Shown here in pieces: positions 11,512 to 56,030 of a DNA stretch of 64,000 nt. Each line of letters opens with the position of its first letter. The first letter of the stretch is position 1. Source of the DNA: Cristatella mucedo. Lineage: Eukaryota; Bryozoa; Phylactolaemata; Cristatellidae. The notes under the pieces are model-generated. The model searched no databases. It saw only the letters and a list, made by a program, of their open reading frames with translations, and had not been told where the DNA came from. Position numbers and translations under genes: made by a program. Where the stretch lies: contig WPIO01000078.1 of NCBI GenBank assembly GCA_009760855.2, positions 436,001-500,000 on the forward strand. Reading direction: 5' to 3'.

Positions 11512-14500
11512 GCTGCTTCAGCGTATCGCACTCGTACGCAAATGGTGCGATGGGGCAGCTGCCTGCAGGCGCAGCCGCCCCTTCGCATGGTCATGCATAC
11601 ACGTCCATGAGTCGGCGTCTGTTTGCAAGTACTGTCGACTCTGCGCATAAGAATATCTGATTTAGGAATACTCCGCTTATAAGAACAGCATGTCCGTGTC
11701 CCAGATTTACTCTAGCCATAGTCTCACTCCCCATATGGGAACACTCCGCCTATAAGAATGGCCATTTTTTGCCGGCCCCAGCGTATTCTTGTAAGCGGAG
11801 TCGACTGTACTTTAAACACGAGAGTGCGGATGCTGCAGGAACGTGGCGTGCAAACACTGTAGCTCGGGTCTCGCCGAGCCAGACTTGCTGGGTGCTAGCG
11901 CGGCATGCCACTTGGAGACAGGCCGTGCATGCTGGGTGGGTGGCTGTGTGCTGCGGCCGTAGGGGTCAGCAGCAGCAGGTGTACAGGCTGGCAGGTGCAG
12001 CATCGGCAGCAGGGGCTAGGGAGGTGGCAGCTTCATGCAGCGAATGTGCTGCATCAGCTCGTGCTGCTTGTCTAGGGATAAGATGGTTGCTATCCACCGT
12101 TGCTCGATCGAACGTCTTGTGTACGCTCGGCGATCTGTGATATGGCCTGCCAATGTCTCTAGTAACGGTGGAGCCACGTCCGTTGTGGGAGCAAAATGGT
12201 CCGTGTAGTCCGCAGCGGCAGCACACTTGAGTGGGGAAAGGTTGAGCAGGGTACATTTGGTGCCCAGCCTCACGATCGAATGCCTGTGCGTGCCCACTTC
12301 TGTCCGGGCAGACCTTGTGAGGCTGTCGTCTGCTGCCTGTCGTCTGCTGCCTGCCTCCTTGGCGACCTCCCCCTGACCCATTGGCCCGCTGGCAGCCACA
12401 GACGGTGCCACCTTCTTGACGTCCAGGTTCTACCGGTTGCTGGACTCATCGAAAATCACGTTCCTATTCATCTCTACTGTGCTGATCGTGCACGGAAGCT
12501 TTCGGTGAGTGCTCGTCGGTCGCGTGCAGAACGCCAGGCTGCCCAAGCCTAGCGTTGCGCTATATCTGCTGCAGCAGTTGGTTGGAGGAGCGAGGGCAAT
12601 GGTGTGATCGGCATCCCATCTGACATGGGACAGAGCAGTAACATTAAGCACTTCCATTGTGTTAGCCTGCACACACATCAATGTCGACTCGTGAAGCTGT
12701 TTACTAAGCAGGGGCCGTACAAACCAGCGGCCTGAGTGTCGTCTTGTGTGCTTTTGCATGCTGGTCTAAGTGTGATACTAGTGTGCTTTTTGACGCTTGT
12801 CTAAGCCTGATATCTTGCATCTCATTGAACGGTGATCATTGCTTTTCTTTCAGTGAGTTGCTAAGTGTCTGAATAGAGATTTGCTTCTGAAAAAAAATCT
12901 ACTCGAGCGACTTAGCATGATATTGTTTATTTCCTAGCCTGTCTCAGCATTGCTGGATCTCCTGAGACCCTAGTTTGAGCGAGGTGCCTTTGGCCTGCGC
13001 TCCAACATAGGCAGACCGACATCTCACTGTGCCCCTTCCCCATACTTGCAGCTGTGACCGGAAGCAAAGATAGATTTGTTTACTTGCGATGGCATCGTTT
13101 GTGCAGGCAGATGAAAGAGCAGACGATTCCAAACTCACATCGGCGTTATTCTACTTGTTCGTGTGTAGCTTCTTACCTGTTGCATTGTGCCTGACGCTTT
13201 TAAAACAGTAGTCACAATCTTCCGAGAGTGTGCACTACTGCCTGGGTCATCATGGCCGTCCTTGGCTCTGCTAGCGACGAGCTGCATGATTTCGACGTCC
13301 TCTCACTTTTTCTTGACGGTGGTTCGCGGGTGGTCCTCGTCTGTTGCTCCCCACTCGCGGCCGGGCTCCCCGTATCATTTCGTCCCCTGCAGTCGGCGGG
13401 CTGCAAGTGTATTATGGCGCTACTGTGCCCTGCTGCCTGTTTGTCTCTGTCGTGTTGGCACCGATCCTCGGGCTCTGAGCTTTGCAGGCAGCCAGAGCTA
13501 CTCGGGTCCGCCATCCCGCTGCTTGCCTCGCGCCGGAAGTCGCCTCAGTTCTTGCTTTCAATTCGCGCACGGACATTCTTGCAGTCGGTGCCCGCAGACA
13601 GGTCACAGTGCAGTCAGCTGTCTGTCGTCGCAGGGTGCACTTCATTTGCCAGGCCGAGTGTGCAAAGGCAGTGAGGAGGAGGTAAAGCAGGTCTGGGCTC
13701 TCTACTGTTAGGGTGTGCTCTTTTTCCCGAGAGGGGCCCACAATCTCGCAAGGCATTGGCCGGCTGCTGCAGAGGTGCAGCCTTTGTACTCGCCGACCAC
13801 GTGCTTGCCGCCCGTTCTGTCCGATCGATGCAGACGGTAGTAATAATCAATATTTCTGGGCCAGGTGCCATGCCTGTCCATTGGCCTCTGCTGCTGCTTG
13901 CTGCTGCTGACTGGCGATCCAGCTTGCCTTCCTTGGCTTCGGCGAATTCCTATCACGCTGGATCCATCCCAGCGCAGCCCCGGTGTACCGTCAATTCCTC
14001 GTACTTGCATACATTTATTACACCGCTAGAGCAGTTGTCACCCATTCACACTCACACATGCACCCGGACACACAAACGGGCATCCATAGGCAAACGACGT
14101 GTGTGCGAGCACACAGGTCTGCTAACTTCAGAGGAGCAATCCAGCTTTGCAGACTCTACGTAGATGTACGATTGGTCGTGGTTGCATTTCTCTGCTGTGG
14201 ACACAGCTGGTAGTATATCGTCATGCAGCCTGTGGGGGAAGTGTGCATGCAGGCTGCCGTCATACTTGGATGCTGCCGTGTCGTGCAATCAGCTGCCGCA
14301 ACGATCTTCGAGGCTCCGACCCTCCCAGCTGTATGCAGCAGGCAGTGGCTGGCCATGCCCAGCAACTGCCGCGCTGCACCTTCGCTTCGAAGTGCTGCCT
14401 GCGGTGGCTCTTAGTTTTAAGCCTGTTTATGCGCTGTAATGTCTTTCTTGCCTGCTTGCTTGGTTGCAAAGGTCGCTGAAAGTGGAGCAGGAGAATCAAG

Positions 14501-14934
14501 AGCAGAAAGACAGAGCTGGCAGTGACGTTCAGCAAGGTATGCCCAGGCCGCTGCTGGTTGGCTGTGCACCGGCACGTGGCAGCGCTTTTGCATTGGTGTC
14601 ATTGTAGCCATGGCCCAATTCCCGATAGGCAAGTCGCTGGGCTTGTCTGCTACTCCTATTTTGAAGGCTCGCGAGCACTTGTGGCTCGGTTGCCGGGGTA
14701 GGGCAGCATTCAGATGTGCACCCGTTCGACGGCGCGCCCACACACACACGCGCACACGCACACGCGAAAGCGCACAGACCGCCTTCTCACCACTTGGTGG
14801 CTCCTCCTGTCACAGCCGTCCTCTCCTTGGACGGCTCCTCCTCCCTCCTGTTAGCCGACCGTCTGGCGTGGTCCTGCATGCGAGCCCGGCGGCTGCACAG
14901 CCTCCACACCTGCACTCACCCTGCCACGCTCCAG
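11512..14934. other. Region expected to contain the missing SPPL3 5' exon
   Basis: GC-rich, with many overlapping open frames on both strands, none recognisable. The missing SPPL3 exon must end with one base of a Gly codon before 14,935. A repeated 'cgcttataagaa' element occurs at about 11,670-11,800. Confidence 0.4.
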
Positions 14935-24673
<9,739 letters not shown>

Positions 24674-25490
24674 CTAGCTGCCAGCCAGCTGCTGCTGCAG
24701 CTGCTCCTCCTCGCTCGGCACCGCTCCCAAGCTCGGCTCGGCCGACGCCGGCGGCCCAAACCTCTCCAAGGTTCGTGCGACGAGGACGGCCAGGTCAAAA
24801 AAGGAGCTGACGGCCACTCGAAGCTTGCCTGGATCCGACGCCTTGAATGACCTGCAACGAGAGCAGCGCCCTGAGAAAGCGTGAGCGATTGCCAATAGCG
24901 ACCGCTGTGCGCGATCGAGCTACTACGCGAATACATACTACGGATATGAAAAGAGAGGGACGACAAATGAGCTGAAAAGATTTCTCCTCGGTAGAGGCAA
25001 AATGTGCTGGCGAAAAAGCGTGCTAGCACGCTATTCACCAAAGACATTAAGAGTCGAGAATAAAATGACTACGAGAGAAGTGGCTGCACGAGTTTACCTT
25101 CTCTCAACCCCGCCCCCCACCCTCACCCGGAAACCCCTCATACGAGCAGACAATGCGGATCCGCTCCGCGAACACGCGGTCCGTCTGCATTGCAGGTCGT
25201 GCGATACGCCTTGGCGTCGCCTTGAAATAGATTTCCGTGGTGTGCTGCAGGGCGACTCGCCGGGCGGGCAAGCGGGCGGTGCCGCAGGCGCATGGCTCAG
25301 TCGACGCTAGTACGTACGCAGCCAGAGAGTTGCCTTGCAGAGCCAGCGCTCGCGTACAAGTGCTCCGAGGCGGCTCGCGGTCCACGCGTAAGGAGTTGTA
25401 AGCGATCTCCGCCTCTCTCGATGACGGAAACGGTATGGTGACGTCACTCGGAAAGTTAAAGCAAAACTCGCAGACACGAGCGTCGCTCAT
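24674..25490 (-). CDS. LAGE3: LAGE3/Pcc1, KEOPS complex subunit, 2 exons
   Basis: Pcc1-family dimerisation subunit of KEOPS/EKC, the complex that makes t6A on tRNAs. Exon 1 is 25490-25318 and exon 2 is 24851-24674. The donor is GC|gtacgt, the acceptor is cgttgcag, and the junction completes an Ala codon. The product is 116 residues (human LAGE3 143). Family signatures are clear: VTIPFPSSREAEIAYNSL in exon 1 matches the conserved PFP..EAEIA..SL strand-helix, and LRVAVSSFFDLAVLVARTL then ERFGPP in exon 2 matches the conserved C-terminal helix. A short Glu/Gln-rich tail follows. The start at 25490 is the ATG immediately before the conserved region; the frame is open further upstream, so a longer N-terminus is possible. 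It lies tail-to-tail with SPPL3. A CCAAT element on the coding strand (25601-25605) lies about 110 bp upstream. Confidence 0.87.
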
Positions 25491-26035
25491 TCTAAAGCCA
25501 GCGCCAGTGCAGATTACACGACACCAGCCTAAGCAAGCAAGCACACACGCACAGCACGCGGTTCGCTACGGGTACGAGCGGCGGCTGCGGCAATGCGCGC
25601 ATTGGCTAACGCCGCATTCGAAGAGCAGCCATTGAAACGAGCTTCTGGCGGATGATCCACCGAGGAGCCTGAAGGATACGCCCTATAGCAGTTGCTACCG
25701 TCTTCTTTTTCCATCGCTACGTCCAGCGAGCGCTTACACTTGCCTCTGCACGCGTGCAGCTGTAATGATTACCTGAAATGCGCAAATCGCTGGCGAATCG
25801 CGAGCGCGGCGTTCTTATTGGCGGGCAGACGAGAGATTTCGGTTAGAATTGACGTCTGCACGCCAGAAGGGAATAGAATGTTGCTCAGTACTGTTTAGTA
25901 CGAGTTTTCCTAATCGTTTGCTAGTTAGCACGACGCACACAGACACGCAGCAATTGGTAACAGGCCTCCCCAAAAATATATTTATTGACAAAATATTGTA
26001 TCATATCGTTGACAATTTATCGTTTTGGGTGCCAC

Positions 26036-26072
<37 letters not shown>

Positions 26073-26970
26073 CTCTTTATGAAGCGCCCTCAGAGAACTC
26101 AAAAGTGATGTGGCAACTGCGACGCTCACGACAGACAAGCCTAGCTGCAGAGTTTTGCACCAGCTGCAATCGCCTGATCGCACATGCCGGTAGGCCAGTA
26201 ATCAGTGAGTTACAGAAGTCAAGACAGGATGTCACGAATGCATGGACCAACTTGGACGTGGTATCCTTATCTAAACAAGCCCGAATTTTAGCAATGTTAT
26301 GTAGCTGAGAGTAGGCAGATTTGACTGTGGAGCTGATGTGGTCGTCTAACGAGAAGTCACTTGGGAACATGACACCTAGATTTCGAGCTGTTTCAACAGG
26401 AGATATGCTGGCAGAGCCAATTTTGAGAGTCAGCCTTTTCAATATGTGAATCACACAGGGTTTTCCCATAACTAGTAAGTTAGTTTTATCGTCATTTAGT
26501 TTTAGGAAATTTGCTGCCATCCATGTGCGGATGTCATCAATACGTGCAGCAAGTGAGTTGAGAGAATTTGAGGTGCTCGAAGGCTGGGAGGGATCAAAGC
26601 AAAAGTAAACTGAGTGTCATACGCATAGAAGTGAAAGCCTAGACTGTGCTTGGCAATCACATCAGCAAGAGGGAGAGTATAAACCGTGAAAAGAACCGGA
26701 CCTAGCACGGAGCCCTGAGGTACCCCATAATTCAGAGGTACCTCGGATGATCTTTGTCCATTCACCTCAATACTCTGGAGTCTCCCACTGAGATAGGACC
26801 TGAACCATTGCAGAGCCAGCATGTACAAATGGCTCGATTGGACCGTTTTGGACAAGCACGAATTGATGTTCTGCGAAAAATATAGTTCGACAGTGAGTAT
26901 CAGGCCTATCCAAAATTTCCACAAAGACGTTTGAAGAAGTGCACGTTCCGGCTGGTCACGTGACAAGAAA
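26036..26970 (-). mobile_element. LINE family A copy with RT segment and deleted 3'UTR
   Basis: The (AAT)n tail and hairpin at 26036-26100 jump straight to C-terminal coding sequence, skipping about 500 nt of 3'UTR present in the 62.6-kb copy. Two frames follow, with [39 protein letters not shown] and a catalytic box altered to FYAYD. A frameshift separates them near 26,510. The 5' end is truncated at about 26,970. Confidence 0.85.
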
Positions 26971-27099
26971 ATATCAAATTTTCCAAGCGCATCATCACAA
27001 TGCGTCCTCTTTTTTATGACTGGTCAGAAGATTCAACCCTCTGTATTGGTAAGTTCCTCGTCTTTATGCAATTTGATGGCAATTTTAGTAGTCATTTAA

Positions 27100-27243
27100 T
27101 ATAAAAATATATATAATTCATTTGTGTAGCGCCCCAAGAGAACTTAATCTCTATTCAGGCGCTTCACATATGCCTCGGTGCTCGAGCCCACGACCTCAGT
27201 AAGACCTTGTTCGGGGCGAACACCTTAACCACCGGACCAAGTC
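27100..27243 (-). mobile_element. tRNA-derived SINE-A with LINE-like 3' hairpin
   Basis: Read on the minus strand: a tRNA-like head (ccggtggttaaggtg, then B-box-like gtcgtgggctcgagc), followed by a 35-nt hairpin motif almost identical to the LINE family A 3' hairpin, then an AT-rich tail. Confidence 0.75.
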
Positions 27244-27569
27244 ATTTATCTAACTTGTGTTCACTACATATATAGGACTTCATTACAGTTCCTGAGTAAA
27301 AGGTTGGCAGAGAGCCCCAGATTTTCCTGCCATTTGCCCCTTTGCTCGATGAGACAGCCTTCGCATCCGTCAATTATGTGGAGTTCATCCGCGCAACACT
27401 GCAGCGGTGGTACAGCCTACCAGCCGAGTAAGTAGCCTGATTGATTACCGGCAATTTCTCTACAAACGCGGCAACATCACCATGCATCGTCCACCAAGTG
27501 TGTAATTGTGTGCGAAAGCAGCAGGCATGAATGTTTCTTGTGCTGAAGTTAGTGAACGCCGTGTTGCTC

Positions 27570-27935
27570 GTTCAAGCACTTGTGCGAAGCTCCCGAGGCT
27601 GATTATGGCTATTTGCTTTACCACGCTGAGGTTCGCTGGCTCAGTCCTGGCAACGTCTTGAAGCGAGTCTTCGCCCCGAGCCACGAGCTCGTTTCCTTCG
27701 TCTCTGAGAGGGGTCTCAAGGGCTTTCAAAATTCTCTGATAAGGTTCTGGCTCTGTCGGTTCGGCTTCGTCGCTGACATAAGCTCTTACCTTAACGAACT
27801 TAACCTGGCACGCATGGACGTAACGGGCTCATCGCTTGGAAGCCCACGTGCGGGCATTTGAAGCAAAGCTAATTCTATGGGAGAAACAGCTGTGTAAGGG
27901 TGACTACCATTCATTTGCATTTTCCTTTGCAGAAA
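27570..27935 (+). pseudogene. hAT-type transposase remnant (ZBED5/GTF2IRD2-like)
   Basis: Two overlapping frames carry the conserved C-terminal part of hAT-derived proteins. The first has YLLYHAEVRWLSPGNVLKR and then WLCRFGFVADISSYLNELNL. A frameshift near 27840 moves the match to the second frame with VRAFEAKLILWEKQLCKGDY. These match the hAT dimerisation region used in ZBED5, FAM200 and GTF2IRD2 proteins. The remnant ends abruptly at a LINE 3' hairpin (27,935-28,024). Frameshift and truncation show it is dead. Confidence 0.75.
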
Positions 27936-28024
27936 ATGTAAAGCGCCTAGAGAGAGAGAGAGAGATTGAGTTCTCTGAGGGCGCTTTATCAAGTGCATTA
28001 TTATTATTATTATTATTATTATTA
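27935..28024 (+). mobile_element. LINE family A tail only
   Basis: About 90 bp: the 3' hairpin with an inserted (GA) stretch and (ATT)n. Fused to the end of the hAT remnant. Confidence 0.85.
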
Positions 28025-28437
28025 TGTCCATTTCCCGGAACCTCGCCTAGTAAGATGCAGCACTCGATGACATCGAAGAACACACCATGGTCGCCATTTC
28101 AATCATACGTGGCGAATTCTCTTCGCGATTCACTCATGCTCGTTCTCATTCGCAAGATGTAGTCTGAATTCTCGTCACGAACGGCACAGAACACCAGCCG
28201 ACGAGCAACACCACCAGTTTATTTGTTCTCCCTACACACGGAGCAGGGCAAAGCACGACTCTCCTTGCCCCTCTCGCCCACCGGAGTCCCCCGACTCCCT
28301 TGTCAAAACAAACACTAATAGCACGTCCGGGCTGCTTACCACATCGAGTGTCACAGCCCACTCGTACAGCGATCAGGCGCAGTTTCATCAATTAAATAAA
28401 ACCACACAAGAGTTCAACACCGTCAGCTCTCCTTTTA

Positions 28438-28510
28438 ATAATAATAAAAATAACTTACTCGGATAACTCAGTCTCTTTCCAGGCGCTTTACATTTGCTGC
28501 AGAGGACTTT
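28438..28510 (-). mobile_element. LINE family A tail only
   Basis: About 70 bp: (AAT)n, degenerate hairpin and 'tttacatttgctgcagagga'. Confidence 0.75.
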
Positions 28511-29690
<1,180 letters not shown>

Positions 29691-29697
29691 ATAACGC

Positions 29698-29909
29698 GCT
29701 CGGTTTTGGAGCCAGAAGACTCGTTGCTCGGTCACGATACCCAGCCCGACGGCAGGTCGTATGCGGAGGGCTGTCGCTCGTATAGAGACAATGTAGCCGA
29801 TCTGAGTGTGTCCCGTTACGTCAGCAAGGTACACTAAACCAAATGCTTTCCTGTTTTTATTTAGCTACCGGCTGGCAATGAGCATGTTGGGCACCGCTCT
29901 TGCACTTCT
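29698..29909 (-). CDS. Possible beta-propeller-like exon pair
   Basis: On the minus strand a short candidate exon ending about 29871 joins in phase to 29839-29698. The latter reads YLADVTGHTQIGYIVSIR and then GLGIVTEQRVFWLQNRARY before a strong donor ATT|gtaaga. The alternating hydrophobic strands resemble one blade of a WD40/PROPPIN propeller. A further open stretch at about 29,375-29,540 on the same strand could be the next exon, but its phase does not fit. The opposite strand is also partly open, so this may be chance in a GC-rich region. Confidence 0.25.
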
Positions 29910-30824
29910 GCAGTAAGAGTCATTGTGCACAATATTGATCAGTCTCCAAGACATTGTGCTTTGGTCATCGCTCTGTACCCCTCTCCAAGTTGCTCTGACG
30001 TGCGGGGGCGGTGGGTGATCGACCGTTCTGTAAGGCAGCGCAGAACGTCGATTATTGTGAAAGCCTGTAACACAATGTCGGAGCCTTGCATGAATGAGCT
30101 AAGTTAGCATTCCACATGCATACAGATAAAATCATCAATGGGTCATTGCGAATTATTGATTGTGTACAATCGTGGTTCAGTATGGCCATGTTGCAATCCT
30201 TTTGCATAAGCCTAGGCCACGAGACTGGAGACATACGTACTTAAGAGGCAGCGACCTCCAAAAAGCGCTGCAAAGGTGAACGAGTTCTGCTCCACTAAAA
30301 AATTCCGAGTTTAACCTGGAAGACAGAGTCAGCCAACCGTCTGTTTACTTATTCCGCGGGCAACGACGAGGAACTCTTCGGAGAGAGCTCCACGGCTGCA
30401 CTACTTCCTTGCGATCCCTGACGTGCTCGTTCAGGCCACGAGTGGCTGTACCGAGCCAGGACGAGCGTGCACACAGGCTAACACAGTGGGCAGGCGCTAC
30501 ATTTCCGCCTGCTGCGAACAGATCAGCAGAGAATGCTGTGTATCTACCTACATCCACCAAAGCCCACACGATTAAAGCAGGTCAAATGGGTTGTTGGACG
30601 CTATGCAGATTCTTTAGGCATTGTTTAAATGTATTGTGCAGGATAGGTCTTGACGAACGGCCTGGGTAAACGATTGTTGTGCGAAGCGTCGTTCTAGTGA
30701 ACCTAGCTTCGGACACTGCACAGCAGAGATACTACTTGCCTTTGATTAGGTTCTCTTGCACACTAGCGAAGTAGCTGCGAGTTTCACGTTCTGTTGAAAG
30801 ACTCTATTTCAAGACTTCCAGCAA

Positions 30825-31600
30825 ATGGATCTCCAAGCTCTGAATCTCAGGATGAAAGAGACTTGCCGCAAGCAGGAGGATTTTGAAATCGCACTTAACT
30901 CAATCCGAGTCAAGACTGAAGAGGCTCTTGAAAGGTTCGAGCCAGCGTGCATATTAGCTGAAAGTGTCGGCATGTAGAGTGCAATGCACGGTCCGTTGAC
31001 TCGTAAAATCCGGCGTGTAAGTAGCGCTACTAATTAAGGCTCGTAAGCTAACTCGTGCTGACTCAACAGCTCCACCCACTCACTTCGCACGCGATGTGTC
31101 CTTCCGCAGGAGCAATCGCCTAGAGCACCGCATTGCACGGCTGTGCTGCGGTTTCTCGCGCATCAACCCTGGAGAAACGCGCTCAGCTATCGTGGGCGCC
31201 CTTGAGAGCTACTCAGGCTGCAGCAGTGGAGGCGAGCCAACCGACTCGCCGCCGACGCTTGCTCTGAGAGCCAGCCAGCTGACGATAAGCCGGCCTGAGG
31301 AGCGAACCGCACAGTTGGAGCAAGCCTTGACCAACGTAAGCGACGCCCTCGCTGAGCAGCAAGCTCGCTCGGCAAACCCATCGCTCGGCAAACCCAAAAC
31401 GATCGTGGAGCTAGCGAGAAACTAGTCGAGTCACGAAATGCTTATTTCTGCACCAGGTCAAATCGCTGCGACAGATAATGGCTCTGGATGGGACGAGCGG
31501 CCGAGGAAAAAGGCAGTGGAAGATGGCCGCTTGCCGCTCTGGCGCTCAGGCCTGGTCTTTTGCTGCCGCCGAAGCAGCTGAGACAAGCCAGCAGCTGTAA
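30825..31600 (+). CDS. Unidentified small coiled-coil protein, 3 exons
   Basis: Exons 30822-30934, 31110-31335 and 31457-31600 have strong splice sites (cttccag; AG|gttcga; ccgcag; AAC|gtaagc; caccag) and matching phases. Starting at the ATG at 30825 they give 159 residues. The N-terminal half is helical and heptad-rich (QALNLRMKETCRKQEDFE, KTEEALERSNRLEHRIARL). A Ser/Gly/Pro linker follows, then a second coiled coil (EERTAQLEQALTNVKSLRQ) and an Ala-rich tail. The exon begins only 3 nt before the ATG, so an upstream coding or 5'UTR exon must exist; the GC-rich open region at 30,345-30,590 is one candidate. AATAAA overlaps the stop codon (31599-31604). A loose resemblance to the NUP88 C-terminal coiled coil was considered but is not convincing. 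Confidence 0.55.
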
Positions 31601-32474
31601 TAAAAGCGAGGGGGCTGCAGGCGAGAGCGACGGCAAGACAAGCACAACCTTAAGAGCTACAGTAATGCGGCGTTCGTCTCTTTTTCTCAGGTCATCGGAC
31701 TGTCGCGCTGACATCATCGGTCGAAAGATAACTGCCGCCCTAGCAATGGCGCAGAAAATGCTACCCCAATCCATGACCGAGTCGGAGACAGCGGATTGCC
31801 GGAGACTGCCTGGCCCGACACGTGTACTTTTGCGAACGAGCACTGACCTCAAGAATAGAAATTGATAATACATTTGTTCGAAGTCACCAAGACCCGGTGA
31901 TATTGTGAATATCTCTGGTCTAGTTCTGAACTTTTAGAAAGCCTTGTGCAACAGCTGGCCACTATTTGACAGTTTTATGCACAACCCACTCAAAGCCGAC
32001 CATCATTGAACTACTCATGCAAGCCAAGAAAAAAATGAAACAAATAATCAGCTTAAATAGAGCAGTCGAGGAAGACAGTAGCAGAGAAGGTCGGCAGGAA
32101 AGAAAGAACAAGTAGCAGCAGCACGAGAGCTCACAGCGTCCAAGAAATAGCGTTCCTTCAATCTTAGTAAGCAAATTCAGCCAACTGTTCACGGTTGACG
32201 ATCGAAGTCGGGTGCTCGAGTCCTGTGTTGGGTGTTTGCCTAGCAGGAAGGTCCTCCATTGATTGTCGGCCCAGGTCATTAGTTCGAATCGCGAAACCGG
32301 CTTTCTTTACTGTCCCTTGCAAGTAGGGAAGGCACTAAAGCTAGTATGCTGGTATAAGCCTGCGAATGAGGTTTTTATTGCAGCTAATCGTCAATATTCT
32401 TAAGTGGCTGGGGTTATGCCTGATGCACATTAATGTCTCGTTTTAACGTTCATGTTTTTAAATGTGGGCAAGCC

Positions 32475-32612
32475 GGCTCTGTGATTAATAGTTGAGGTGC
32501 TCGCCCCGACCGAGGTCTGGCCAAAGTCGTGGGCTCGAGCCCCTCGGCACATGTCAAACGCCTGAATAGAGATTAAGTTTTCTTAGTACGCCTTACAAAT
32601 GAATTATATTTC
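32475..32612 (+). mobile_element. tRNA-derived SINE-A
   Basis: Degenerate A box, then B-box-like gtcgtgggctcgagccc, then the hairpin (acgcctgaatagagattaag and its partner) and the tail acaaatgaattatat. Followed at once by a LINE A tail. Confidence 0.7.
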
Positions 32613-32690
32613 AGCTGATGTAAAGTGCCTAGAAAGAGATTTGAGTTCTCCGAGCGCTATATCAAATGTATTATTATTATTAAAAGTTAG
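32613..32690 (+). mobile_element. LINE family A tail only
   Basis: Hairpin (gtgcctagaaagagatttga and partner) and (ATT)4, immediately after a SINE-A copy. Confidence 0.75.
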
Positions 32691-32829
32691 TAGTGCACTC
32701 GCAGGTAATGTCTAGCAGCTGATAGATACCATAGGACGGCTCTGACAAGCACTGGACAATAGTAAAGAAACCGCAGAGATTTAGCCACGAGTCTTAGACA
32801 AACAAATTCCAGAGGTTCAGCTACGAGTC

Positions 32830-33290
32830 TCATTAACTAAAGTAGCAGCTGCAATGGTTGATCAATGGATACAGAGCACAATCCTTACACTGTCACAAGG
32901 CCCACCATGACCTGGCTTCTTCATACCACGAGCTGGACTGCTGCCATAGTTTCAGCCTCCTCATGCCTTCAGCAACTCTATCGACAATAAATTAGCCGTT
33001 CCATTACTCTGCTTAAAGACCGTCGGCGACAGAAGCATTTGCTCTGACGGTTCTATACTGTGGAACTCGCATCCTTCTCTCCTGAGCTGCTACTAGCGTG
33101 CTACTCACTTCCTCAACTTCTTTGTGAGGTGAGATGAAGAACTGACTGTGGGCTCCCGCAGATGTACCAAAAATGGTGCATACTTTGAGCAAGCTACAGA
33201 AAACCCTCCAGTGCTACACCCACTTAGTATGTATGGCTTTTCGGAGTTACAGATGAAGATAAATTACTATACATTATGCCGGATGTGTGG
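32830..33290 (+). mobile_element. LINE family B fragment
   Basis: Plus-strand block matching the 40.8- and 60.6-kb copies (gccgttccattactctgctt, agaccgtcggcgacagaagc), with a deletion in the C-terminal part. Ends with 'ttcggagttacagatgaaga'. Confidence 0.7.
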
Positions 33291-33987
33291 TTGTAGACGT
33301 AAGCACTAGCCGCCGCTAGACGCCTGCCCCAACACTACGCATCAAGGAAACGGAGAGAAAATGGCTGCCATTGTGCGACCGACTTGGCAGCCAGCACAGT
33401 TTATTACCACAGAAAAGCGCTCGATGGAAGAAGGGTCGGCTGCCTTTGAATGGGTCCTCACGGCCGCTGCCGCCGCCGATCGGCAAACGACGGCCTCCTC
33501 CAGGGCGGTGCATCCGAGGAGCCCTGCTTACTGCGAAGCCTCCTCAGCACCCGCTTCCGCTGCTGCCGATAGTCCTACAATCGACAGTCGATCAGACCTT
33601 GCATCCCTTTACATACTAACGTATATACAGGCGTACACGCACGCTCACACACATACGAACAGCTGCACCAAGAGCATAAAGCGATGCTGGAACGTGCATG
33701 CAATGACCAGCACCTGCATGCGTGCCGGCCACGATTTCACGATCGCTGCAGTCATGCGCCGACTGCTTTACGGCAAGCTAGCCGGTCAATTCATTGAACG
33801 CAAAAAAAGCCCGGATCGAAGAACCGACCCTGCTAGAGCTCATAAAGCATGAGCAGAGCTTCGAACGCCAATGGTGGGCGACCTGCAATCGTGCGCCAGT
33901 CCTGCGTGCGCACACGCTAGCGCGCACCACCTTTACACTGTGGTGACGGCGGCCAGTGTCAGTGCAGCGGAGCGCTCAACCACTTGC

Positions 33988-56030
<22,043 letters not shown>

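Noticed and set aside
14610-14934. Open frame upstream of and continuous with the first placed SPPL3 exon
   Set aside because: A strong acceptor (cgctccag) precedes the conserved region at 14,935, and the upstream sequence (CACACACG-rich) does not resemble the SPPL3 N-terminus.
30822-31600. Assignment of the small coiled-coil gene to NUP88
   Set aside because: Heptad spacing loosely resembles the NUP88 C-terminal coiled coil, but no propeller exons were found upstream and the identity is too low to claim.
33655-33790. Plus-strand stretch reading EQLHQEHKAMLERACND
   Set aside because: Looks protein-like but is isolated, has no partner exons, lies on the strand opposite NOL8, and overlaps its probable 3'UTR.
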